From Antedon mediterranea (lineage: Eukaryota; Echinodermata; Crinoidea; Comatulida; Antedonidae), in the NCBI RefSeq assembly GCF_964355755.1, contig NC_092672.1, positions 2,666,001 to 2,730,000 of the forward strand: a stretch of 64,000 nt of DNA, written 5' to 3'. Below are positions 51,101-62,461 of the stretch, in pieces. The position numbers were made by a program, and so were the translations under genes. The notes beneath the pieces were generated by a model. The model was given only the letters and a program-made list of their open reading frames with translations, was not told the DNA's origin and searched no databases. The first letter of the stretch is position 1. Each line of letters starts with the position of its first letter.

Positions 51101-52189
51101 AATGTAGCCCGTGTAAGTATTGCACTCACAGCGCACCATGTTTGATGAGTTGATGTGTTACAATACACATGAGCTATCAATATATGTTGTACTGTAGGCC
51201 TATAGTGTGTACTAAAGCATAGACTGAGAGATAGGGACATATACAACACTGTAGCTGTATGCTTGCACAGCCACTAAAATGCTGAGCTCTGTCTGAAATC
51301 AATGGTAATTATTATAGGGTGTCTAAAAATTACAATTATATTTAGAAGAAATTAAGTTGACAGAGGTCCCAACTTAGAAAAATAAAAGTCAAAGCCGTGG
51401 CCAAACCAACAATAGACGACCCTTGAATCAGGGCCTTGCTTTAATTCAGAATCACCAATACGGTCTTTGTTATCACCCATTGGCGGATCCGTGGTTTAAT
51501 TACAAAACAGACTATTGTACAACTCTCTTATTCCCTTCCTGCCATCAAACGTACAACATAAACTATAAATATTTTAGATTTGGATAAATTTAAATTGCAA
51601 ACTTACATTGTTGGCTTTAAAAGTGAATTTGACTGGAAAATATCATAACTTGTAATAACATTAATACATAATAATAGGCCTACAGTCAATCTTTGACGAT
51701 TTCATACCAGTCGCTGTGTGCCACTCCTTTTAACGGGTCAACTATAATATGTGTATTCATATCACATATTGACTTTGCCATGATGTCACAAAAGCTGTTC
51801 ACGGTCTATGCATTTCCTTTCTTCAATGCACAATACACGATCACGGAAGTCTATATAATAATATTTTATTAAAAAATCCACACAAGTTATTTATAGTTAT
51901 AGAAAAGACACAGAATCATTTGAAATAATTTAATTTATATATTTTAAAAAAACTGCAGAAGTTGTATATACCCACATAATTATAAACACATTTGATTAAC
52001 CCTTGTTTAAGACTTATCTAATAAATGCACTTACAGTTTATTCAACTTTAAATTTACTTAAATTTGAGATAGCATTTAACATACAAACATTTCAGTACTT
52101 TAATCGAAAGAAGCGACACACAATAGCCACAACTAAAATACAATAACGTCTAAATCCCGACGACGACGATGATAAAAATTAATAGGATA
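48141..52189. other. Gene-poor stretch, upstream of NLR gene 1
   Basis: Four kb without a convincing exon. Holds a TTTC microsatellite (48570-48600), a TA microsatellite (about 49073-49092) and a TTAA-flanked miniature element (50082-50626). Confidence 0.6.
50082..50626. mobile_element. Second TTAA-type miniature element family
   Basis: Left AGATGTATTGTCCCTTTGA and right (other strand) AGATGTATTGTCCCTTGAAA inverted ends, between TTAA at 50078-50081 and TTAA at 50627-50630. Interior about 545 bp, AT-rich, no open frame. Confidence 0.75.
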
Positions 52190-52393
52190 CTACAATAGTA
52201 GTTTCTCCATAGTAATTATTGTGTCTAAGTACGCCCCTAGGAGACTGATGATCAATCTGTCATCAAAATGACAGGTATACTGTGTATCAAACAATTTGTA
52301 GCCAACTCCCAGAGTGATCATTTTTACAACATTTTGACGACGTAGTAAAGTGTAAGGTGTGATAAATTCACAGATAGGTAATTCGATCACCAT
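52190..52393 (-). CDS. Small hypothetical protein (67 residues)
   Basis: ATG in a good context (AACCATGG) and one uninterrupted frame with hydrophobic and charged residues interspersed (FITPYTLLRRQNVVKMITLG). Inverted CCAAT motifs lie 100-170 bases upstream. I recognise no family, and nothing else supports translation. It could be chance. Confidence 0.2.
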   Translation of the reverse strand: MVIELPICEFITPYTLLRRQNVVKMITLGVGYKLFDTQYTCHFDDRLIISLLGAYLDTIITMEKLLL

Positions 52394-52758
52394 GGTTGTT
52401 TTAGATGGTCACGTGTGACATAATGTTAAGTTGTCTATTGCACCGTCAATCGTGCCACGCCTGCATCCTTACATTGGATATCGGCATGATTGGTAAGCCA
52501 ATAGTCACTATTATGGTGTGGAAGTTAGCGAGCTGTGCATTCCTATTGGCCCGATACCGTGCGTTTAAACGCCATATTTTGTGTTGAATTTAATGTTTAT
52601 CAGTATATGTTATATACGTTAATGACAATACTCTATGTATATACAAAGGATATCAAGTGACAGCCTCTCATTGGATGCTCACTTGCACAAGATGTCACTT
52701 GTTATGCAAATGAGCATAGAATAATTATTGGAACAGGGTTTAGGTATTTAAGTTGTAC
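52394..52758. other. Intergenic, no gene seen
   Basis: Contains CCAAT/ATTGG motifs near 52490-52550 and the outer left flank of the 985-bp element. Confidence 0.5.
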
Positions 52759-52768
52759 AGTACTAGTC

Positions 52769-53748
52769 TAGACTTGCCCCAAGTCTGTATTATCTTTTTT
52801 TTTTATTTATTTGTTTTTATTTCGACCGCGATTTTTGTCTGAAAATACAGACTTGTGAAACACGTATAGAAATCGATTTGCAGACCGCAAACATACGATA
52901 AGAATGACGTAGGTTATCATACCGTATTTGGCTATATGGGGCGGGCGGTATGTAAATATGGATTTCGAATCAACCAATGATCATTTTGTTTCAAAATGAA
53001 AGAGATCGAGTACGTAGGCCTACCAGTGCTTAATGTACGATCGAGACTGTTGAAATATAAAATAGTAATGCCAAGTTGTTTTGTTTATTAATTGTTTAGT
53101 CCTTGGCCTAGGCCTCTTTCGTAGGTCCTACCATGGAGACTCCATGGTCCTACTCAATCGCACGTATGACCTGCCAAATAAAACGCCAATGAAGTAGGCC
53201 TACATACCACCGGCACACAACAGGGCTACACCACCACACAGAACAGGACAGGGTCTCAGTGGGAATTAAATCAAAATTATCTCCGCGTAATAAATGATCC
53301 ATTCAATGTTTGATTTTCGGAGAAGCTAGCCTATCATATATCAAGACGAGTTTTCATGTTTCAAAGATCCCATCAAATGTTTACCAGACTACTAGGCATA
53401 TAAAATAATTTCTAGCCTTCAGAACTTTCATAAATGTACCCAAGTTAAGTACACATTGTCTAAACGTAACATAGCGCATGCGCATCATCTTAGTTGTTGA
53501 GTCTTTGAAATTCTGAAATATGAATATTTACACGGTGTACGAGTGAGTAGCCAATCGCATGCAGCTGAAACTAGTCAACCGGATAATCGTATGCACCAAG
53601 AATTCTTGGTGTCAAACCACGTGACTTGTGCGTGTTTCCCCAGACGGAGTATCCAAAATCAAGTAGTATACGTATGAAACGCCATCTGTGCCAAAATATT
53701 TATCTTTTAACTAATATTAAGACAAAACTCCGTCTGGAACCCAGACTA
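52769..53748 (-). mobile_element. 985-bp-type non-autonomous DNA element, copy 2 (980 bp)
   Basis: Inverted relative to copy 1 at 6393-7377. Flanked by a perfect 10-bp direct repeat AGTACTAGTC (52759-52768, 53749-53758). It begins TAGACTTG and ends CAGACTA, with the same self-folding ends. It lies just before the right-hand segmental duplicate and may have been present when that block was copied. Confidence 0.88.
53131..53147. mobile_element. Mini-palindrome insertion (17 bp)
   Basis: CCATGGAGACTCCATGG between TCCTA (53126-53130) and TCCTA (53148-53152). Copy 1 of the host element has one TCCTG and no palindrome at the matching place (near 7023). Confidence 0.75.
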
Positions 53749-54547
53749 AGTACTAGTCGTACAGAATGTGGGCCAAGGGGGAATAACGGTTGTACACCTT
53801 AGCAAAAGGAACAACTAAGGATATTAATCTGTACACTCAGAAACCACCCAAGTACGTGAGGACATATCGACACTAAGCACTGTATAATAATGTACTATAA
53901 GAGTGCTGCGTGCTATTTAATCATTTTGTTAGGCTTTGTGAACATGTATAATTGTGTTAGATCATTTTAGATTTGTAATATTACCGCTTAAATTATTTAC
54001 TAGAAAATGTATATTGTATATTCATTATGTTACTATAATTATGGTCGTCGTCGAGGAAGAGGAGCCATACTGCAAAACTGACTTTAATTGTTAATCCCAC
54101 ATGCTATGGGAGAATTAGAATTTCTATTAATTTATTAAATCATACTTGTCACAATTTTGATGAAAAATGTCATTTTGTCATTCAGGTTCTTTGACGGCAC
54201 AGAGATTTTTGACCGTTGTAAATGACCAACATCCAGATGACCTTGAAGAAGTATCAAGACAATTATGGATAAGAATGTGGTCAAAGGTCAAGTAGTTTAA
54301 AACATTTATTTTTTCTATTATAATATAATTATATTAACTTACTTAAAATGTATATATCTAATTCTAAACTAACTAAATTTTCACCATATTAGTATGTTCC
54401 CAATTTTCAAACAATCAAACCCCAATGGAATATATAATTATCTTATTATTACATATACAAATATTATAATATTTTTTATATAACACCTAAATAAATTTCT
54501 GTCATTTGATTGGACGATTGTGGGTCACATGGCGTGCAATAGTACGC

Positions 54548-54571
54548 ACTATTAAACGATCGTTTAATAGT
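54548..54571. repeat. Perfect 24-bp palindrome
   Basis: ACTATTAAACGA followed by its exact complement, in the first intron of the GSTK pseudogene; absent from the parent intron (31235-31626). AGTAC occurs on both sides (54541-54545, 54569-54573). Confidence 0.85.
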
Positions 54572-55225
54572 ACTTTTTGAAACATTTTTGTGTACGAAAA
54601 AAAAAACGTCTCGCAGATGAAAAAAAATCTAGTACACAAATTATCCTATGATATATGGCTCTGTACTGTGAAATACAACAGCGCCACCTGTCGTCTGGTC
54701 TCAGTTTCATTTGTAAACACCAACGCGAGATATGCAACAGCAGCAGATATTTGTGTACGATTTGGACATTATGTACTAATTTCATTCAAAGAGGCATTTA
54801 AATTAGCTTTAGATCGTTTTTAGGATTTTGATTAATTAATGGGGACATCCCTACAAGACGTGGAATTGTTGGAAAAACCATAATTAGCTTAGATAAGTTC
54901 CAATTGTCTGTCGAAGTTTTGCCTTTCAGCCAAGCTAGTACTAGGCTACTAGGTCTAGCCTACTAGGCCATGCTAGTATTAGGCTAGGCCTAGCCTAGGC
55001 GTGTTAGCCTTGCTAGGCCTAGGATTGTTTGGTCGTTTGTTGACATAATTAACACAAAAGTAGGTGTGTTTACGAAATCCAAATAAATATAACATTTAAT
55101 ATAAAATTATTAAAAACCAAATGTTATTGTTTTTAATCAATGTGTGTGAATGAAATGTAGTAAGCTTTGGCTAGGGCTACCTTTTATTTGATTCAAATAA
55201 CTAATTTATTTAGATGTTATATAAA

Positions 55226-55387
55226 ACAAATAATGAATGTTTTGTATTCGTGTAATGGTACAAAGAATGGCACTTGGTGAATGATGAAAGGTTATATCAA
55301 CTCGGCGTTGCCTCGTTGATATAACCTTTCATCATTCACCTCGTGCCATTATTTGTACCATTACACTCATAAACATTCATTATTTGT
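55226..55387. mobile_element. 162-bp foldback element in the GSTK pseudogene
   Basis: ACAAATAATGAATG and further about 65 bases pair with the complement at the right, with a short loop (CGGCGTTGCCTCG). The parent GSTK intron lacks it, so it inserted after the segmental duplication, or was lost from the parent. Confidence 0.85.
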
Positions 55388-56083
55388 ATAATATTACATA
55401 TTTACAGGATGAAGATATTTCAGATCCCACATCCGTTCTTGAGGTATGTGAATATTGAACTTTCTTTTCATAAAACTTTTTTCAATCAAATTTACAAAAG
55501 ACTGAATTAATATTTTTGTTGAGTTGGATGAACATTTTAAATTTATTATTATATTACACCATATTTATTGTCATATCAAATCTACATCTTGAAATATTTT
55601 TAGGCAGCCCAGGCTGCTGGAATGTGAAAGGTCAAAGATCAATCAACAAAAGAACAGTTAAAAAGAATAACAGGCATTGCACTCAAGTAAGTAATTTTAT
55701 TTTTAAAATTAATTCAATTTACAGTATATATTGGCGAGTCTGTTGTATACAATTACATATTCAAATAAAAAATGTGATTTTAATTTGTAGGCATTTGGCG
55801 CACCATGGATATTAGCTTACAGTGATGGAGAAGTAAAGACATTTTGGGGTACAAATAAAATACCTCTTTTAGCTCATGTAATAGGTAAAAACGCATGCAA
55901 ATTATCAAATACTTGTAGTAGTAGGCATACGTATTTTAGTATTTTAAAATCACTGTATTATTATCAGTATTGTCATCATATCTTTGTCAATGTTTTCATT
56001 AGAAATTAATACTGTGATAATATTATTTTATACTTACAGGTGAAAAATGGGAAGGTCCATTAAAACCATCATCAAAATTATAG

Positions 56084-57451
56084 TCTGCTGCCCTCTACAT
56101 ATTTCAGCTTGTCAAATTTTTTATTTTAATCAAAAATTGTATCATGGTTTATATTTTGATTGCAGTTAATATTTGTTTTTATCTACCAATATTATCTTCA
56201 TGGAGGCTACTATCTTGAATTCATTACTACAAGACACCAGTTTAGGAAGTAATATTGTGAAACATTAATTATAACCTTTGAATACTGTATTAATATCAAT
56301 CATAGATGTTATAAACAAAATATATTTTTAAATGATGACTTTGTTGTAAAATATGGTGTAACAATAAAGTAAAAGAATTATCACGAGTTTATTTGCATAT
56401 AGTTGTTATTGGAATAGCTAAAATAAAAAAATGACAGAAATTAAATTTCGAGTAAGTTAGGTCCATCCCCCCAAACACCCTCCCTCGCCAAACCATTGTA
56501 TTCTCTCTATTATAACACTAAATCTGTGTTTTAACTTTAAAGTGATCTGAGCATCTCGGAAGTAGTAAATCAAAAACACTCCTTGTATTAGAATTATTAG
56601 GTTGTCATTTTGACTGAACTTATTACTGTTACAAACTGAACATAAAGCATTCCTTTATTATGCAAAATATTTAAAAAACAACATTTTTGTTTACTTCTGG
56701 TTTAATTGATTTCGAATTGATAGATTTTGAATGAAAGTTTTATAGTTTGTTTTTATGGGTTGCTACTAAAGCTCTGTCCACACTGAAGAGCAAGTGTGAT
56801 CAATTGTAAAGCTCTGTATTCACACTTTATGTGACAAAAAAATGTGATATGCCCATATACAGTATGGACATTTAATGATGTCATATCACTACCATATTTG
56901 GGCATATCGCTACCATATTTGGGCACATCACACTTTTTTGATAGTGTAGACAGAGCTTAAGTTTGTTATATTTAGATTAAAAAAATGAAATGTGATTTTA
57001 GGTGACAAAGCGTGGACCTCGCTACCCCTACCACTGGACCTTCCCCTGATCACATGATTATGACATCATGGTCTCTGCAGGTTTATATTTGACATACTGT
57101 AGACATCAAATAATACTAAGAAAAGATAACATTTAATAAAACTTTATTAAAATAATAATTTTGACCTCAAGAAAAAGTTATTTTCTCGAGTCATTGGAAC
57201 AACATTCATAATAATTAACATTACTATCATAATCAACAATAATTACATATAAATATTCTAAAACTTAACAATAATATACAATACATAAGTATACACAGAT
57301 GGAAAATAAACGTACAGAACATATTATTACTTTAAAATGACAATTGTTATTTATTAATAATTATACTGCAAAGTAGATTATTAATATTATTATATTATTA
57401 AATGATTTAATATTTTATTTCTTATAACACATTAATATATAATACTATAGG
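56084..57451. other. Downstream flank of the GSTK pseudogene
   Basis: Counterpart of 32367-33834, alignable by eye along most of its length. No gene. Confidence 0.7.
56764..56961. mobile_element. TTAAGCTCTGTC-family miniature element
   Basis: Counterpart of 33204-33346, with a partial duplication of its left end (AAAGCTCTGTCCACACTGAA then AAAGCTCTGTATTCACACTT), so it is about 55 bp longer. Confidence 0.75.
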
Positions 57452-60400
57452 CATTCATACACAACTATCACAATGTAATATGGCAGTATGCTCACTGTAT
57501 ACACATTCATACACAACTATCACATAATGTAATATTGCAGTATGCTCACTGCATACACATTCATACACAACTATCACATAATGTAATATGGCAGTATGCT
57601 CACTGTATACACATTCATACACAACTATCACATAATGTAATATGGCAGTATGCTCACTGTATACACATTCATACACAACTATCACATAATGTAATATGGC
57701 AGTATGCTCACTGTATACACATTCATACACAACTATCACATAATGTAATATGGCAGTAAGCTCACTGTATACACATTCACACACAACTATCACATAATGT
57801 AATATGGCAGTATGCTCACTGTATACACATTCATACACAACTATCACATAATGTAATATGGCAGTAAGCTCACTGTATACACATTCACACACAACTATCA
57901 CATAATGTAATATGGCAGTATGCTTACTGCATACACATTCATACACAACTATCACATAATGTAATATGGCAGTATGCTCACTGTATACACATTCATGCAC
58001 AACTATCACATAATGTAATATGGCAGTATGCTTACTGCATACACATTCATACACAACTATCACATAATGTAATATGGCAGTATGCTCACTGTATACACAT
58101 TCATGCACAACTATCACATAATGTAATATGGCAGTATGCTCACTGCATACACATTCATACACAACTACCACATAATGTAATATGGCAGTATGCTTACTGC
58201 ATACACATTCATACACAACTATCACATAATGTAATATGGCAGTATGCTCACTGCATACACATTCATACACAACTATCACATAATGTAATATGGCAGTATG
58301 CTCACTGCATACACATTCATACACAACTATCACATAATGTAATATGGCAGTATGCTCACTGCATACACATTCATACACAACTATCACATAATGTAATATG
58401 GCAGTATGCTCACTGTATACACATTCATACACAACTATCACATAATGTAATATGGCAGTATGCTTACTGCATACACATTCATACACAACTATCACATAAT
58501 GTAATATGGCAGTATGCTCACTGTATACACATTCACACACAACTATCACATAATGTAATATGGCAGTATGCTTACTGTACACATTCACACACAACTATCA
58601 CAAAATGTAATATGGCAGTAAGCTCACTGTATACACATTCATACACAACTATCACATAATGTAATATGGCAGTAAGCTCACTGTATACACATTCACACAC
58701 AACTATCACATAATGTAATATGGCAGTATGCTCACTGTATACACATTCACACACAACTATCACATAATGTAATATGGCAGTATGCTCACTGTATACACAT
58801 TCATACACAACTATCACATAATGTAATATGGCAGTATGCTCACTGTATACACATTCATACACAACTATCACATAATGTAATATGGCAGTATGCTCACTGT
58901 ATACACATTCATACACAACTATCACATAATGTAATATGGCAGTATGCTCACTGTATACACATTCATACACAACTATCGCATAATGCAATATGGCAGTATG
59001 CTCACTGCATACACATTCACACACAACTATCACATAATGTAATATGTCAGTATGCTCACTGTATACACATTCACACACAACTATCACATAATGTAATATG
59101 GCAGTATGCTCACTGCATACACATTCATACACAACTACCACATAATGTAATATGGCAGTATGCTCACTGCATACACATTCATACACAACTATCACATAAT
59201 GTAATATGGCAGTATACTCACTGCATACACATTCATACACAACTATCACATAATGTAATATGGCAGTATGCTCACTGTATACACATTCATACACAACTAT
59301 CACATAATGTAATATTGCAGTATGCTCACTGTATACACATTCATACACAACTATCACATAATGTAATATGGCAGTATGCTCACTGTATACACATTCACAC
59401 ACAACTATCACATAATGTAATATGGCAGTAAGCTCACTGCATACACATTCATACACAACTATCACATAATGTAATATGGCAGTATGCTCACTGCATACAC
59501 ATCCATACACAACTATCACATAATGTAATATGGCAGTATGCTCACTGTATACACATTCACAGACAACTATCACATAATGTAATATGGCAGTATGCTCACT
59601 GCATACACATCCATACACAACTATCACATAATGTAATATGGCAGTATGCTCACTGTATACACATTCACACACAACTATCACATAATGTAATATGGCAGTA
59701 TGCTTACTGTATACACATTCATACACAACTATCACATAATGTAATATGGCAGTATGCTCACTGTATACACATTCATACACAACTATCACATAATGTAATA
59801 TGGCAGTATGCTCACTGCATACACATTCATACACAACTATCACATAATGTAATATGGCAGTATGCTCACTGCATACACATTCATACACAACTATCACATA
59901 ATGTAATATGGCAGTATGCTCACTGTATACACATTCATGCACAACTATCACATAATGTAATATGGCAGTATGCTCACTGCATACACATTCATACACAACT
60001 ATCACATAATGTAATATGGCAGTATGCTCACTGCATACACATTCATACACAACTATCACATAATGTAATATGGCAGTATGCTCACTGCATACACATTCAT
60101 ACACAACTATCACATAATGTAATATGGCAGTATGCTTACTGTATACACATTCATACACAACTATCACATAATGTAATATGGCAGTATGCTCACTGTATAC
60201 ACATTCATACACAACTATCACATAATGTAATATGGCAGTATGCTCACTGCATACACATTCATACACAACTATCACATAATGTAATATGGCAGTATGCTCA
60301 CTGCATACACATTCATACACAACTATCACATAATGTAATATGGCAGTATGCTCACTGTATACACATTCATACACAACTATCACATAATGTAATATGGCAG

Positions 60401-61510
60401 TATGCTCACTGTATACACATTCACACACAACTATCACATAATGTAATATGGCAGTATGCTCACTGCATACACATTCACACACAACTATCACATAATGTAA
60501 TATGGCAGTATGCTCACTGTATACACATTCACACACAACTATCACATAATGTAATATGACAGTATGCTCACTGTATACACATTCATACACAACTATCACA
60601 TAATGTAATATGGCAGTATGCTCACTGTATACACATTCATACACAACTATCACATAATGTAATATTGCAGTATGCTCACTGTATACACATTCATACACAA
60701 CTATCACATAATGTAATATGGCAGTATGCTCACTGTATACACATTCATACACAACTATCACATAATGTAATATGGCAGTATGCTCACTGCATACACATTC
60801 ATACACAACTATCACATAATGTAATATTGCAGTATGCTCACTGTATAGGCCTACACATTCATACACAACTATCACATAATGTAATATGGCAGTATGCTCA
60901 CTGTATAGACATTCACACACAACTATCACATAATGTAATATGGCAGTATGCTCACTGTATACACATTCATACACAACTATCACATAATGTAATATGGCAG
61001 TATGCTCACTGCATACACATTCATACACAACTATCACATAATGTAATATGGCAGTATGCTCACTGCATACACATTCACACACAACTATCACATAATGTAA
61101 TATGGCAGTATGCTCACTGTATACACATTCATACACAACTATCACATAATGTAATATGGCAGTATGCTCACTGTATACACATTCACACACAACTATCACA
61201 TAATGTAATATGGCAGTATGCTCACTGTATACACATTCATACACAACTATCACATAATGTAATATGGCAGTATGCTCACTGCATACACATTCATACACAA
61301 CTATCACATAATGTAATATGGCAGTATGCTCACTGCATACACATTCATACACAACTATCACATAATGTAATATGGCAGTATACTCACTGCATACACATTC
61401 ATACACAACTATTACATAATGTAATATGGCAGTATGCTCACTGAATACACATTCACACACAACTATCACATAATGTAATATGGCAGTATGCTCACTGCAT
61501 ACACATTCAC
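57452..61510. repeat. 54-bp minisatellite, second array, 75 units
   Basis: Same unit as 33835-37894. First and last CATTCA are 4,052 bp apart: 75 x 54 with two 2-bp losses (near 57470 and 58571) and one 6-bp gain (GGCCTA at 60848-60853). Variant order does not match the first array. Minus-strand frames of 985 and 379 residues are open for the same arithmetic reason. Confidence 0.95.
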
Positions 61511-62461
61511 TACAAATGAAATATATCATATATATTTATTATTTATAAAATAAGTATATTTTATATTTATAAAATAAAATAGGCACTGGTTTAGGCCTAC
61601 TTTTGGTTTTCTGAAGATACAAACAAAATAATATTTTGTGAAAATTAATGTTTCATTGAAGAGTCAAGCATACAAGTGTCAGATAAATTGAACATATCAT
61701 ATAGGCCTAGGCCTAGGCCTATATTTAATCATATATTAGAAGGAAATAATTGTTTATAAGATTCATGTTTTAATGTAAAAGTCGAGTTGAGGCAGTCAGT
61801 AGTAGGCTAGTAAGTATGCCTAGCACAGGCAAACAAGGTATAAGTTCTAGACCTATTTAGGCTAGACCTAGGCCTACACAGTTTTTAGCTAGCTAGGCCT
61901 AGCCTAGTCTAGTCTCTAGAGAGAGCTTAACCTACTTTCTAGGCCGCCTAAATAAACTCATCATTTTTTAGGCATTGTTGCCTAGGCCTATGTTTTAGCC
62001 TACCTACTCTAGTAATAATATAGTGCTTGATGAACAATTTATACAGATTTTTGTTCTATGTGGCTGCAGACATTGAGTCAGATAGATCCAAATAAAATGA
62101 ACGAATTTGAAAATGAAAATCATAATTATATCTAGCTGCTGCAGCTGTTTTGATTACGCGTATGATGTAGACACGCGCACGACAAGGAAGCTGAATATGG
62201 ATGAATTTGATTATCACGACCAAATATATAACTAAATCAAAGTTTATTTCTTTAAAAACTACAATTTAAATAACAAATTATTACTAAACAATTTTTATAA
62301 CATGTCTATTAATTACATGTCATTTTTATCACAGATACAATTCTATTTTTTAATTACAATATTGACACTTAAGTACTGCGAATTTTACAAAATTAATGCG
62401 CTCTTTATATGAATTGAGACGTAGTACATACTACTGTAGTAGGCGGATGATGATCGTGAAA
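61511..62461. other. Spacer between second array and NLR gene 2
   Basis: Diverged counterpart of 37895-38873 and the NLR gene 1 3' flank. It has an extra GGCCTA run at 61703-61721. No gene. Confidence 0.6.

Larger units (their letters stand above)
54062..56083 (+). pseudogene. Partial, broken copy of GST kappa (exons 4-8)
   Basis: Exon 4 (54186-54286) and exon 5 (55408-55443) are intact. Exon 6 (from about 55604) has lost 27 bases net, which turns the codon after GM into TGA, and has lost part of its end with the donor context (CTCAAGTAAGT). Exon 7 (from 55794) differs by His to Tyr (ILAYSD), and exon 8 ends in SKL like the parent. Exons 1-3 and the promoter are absent because the duplication starts in intron 3. 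It cannot make a GST. Confidence 0.92.

Noticed and set aside
54590-54823. 77-residue plus-strand frame in the GSTK pseudogene intron
   Set aside because: No recognisable motif, starts in a poly-A/T region beside a palindrome, and overlaps an equally open antisense frame.
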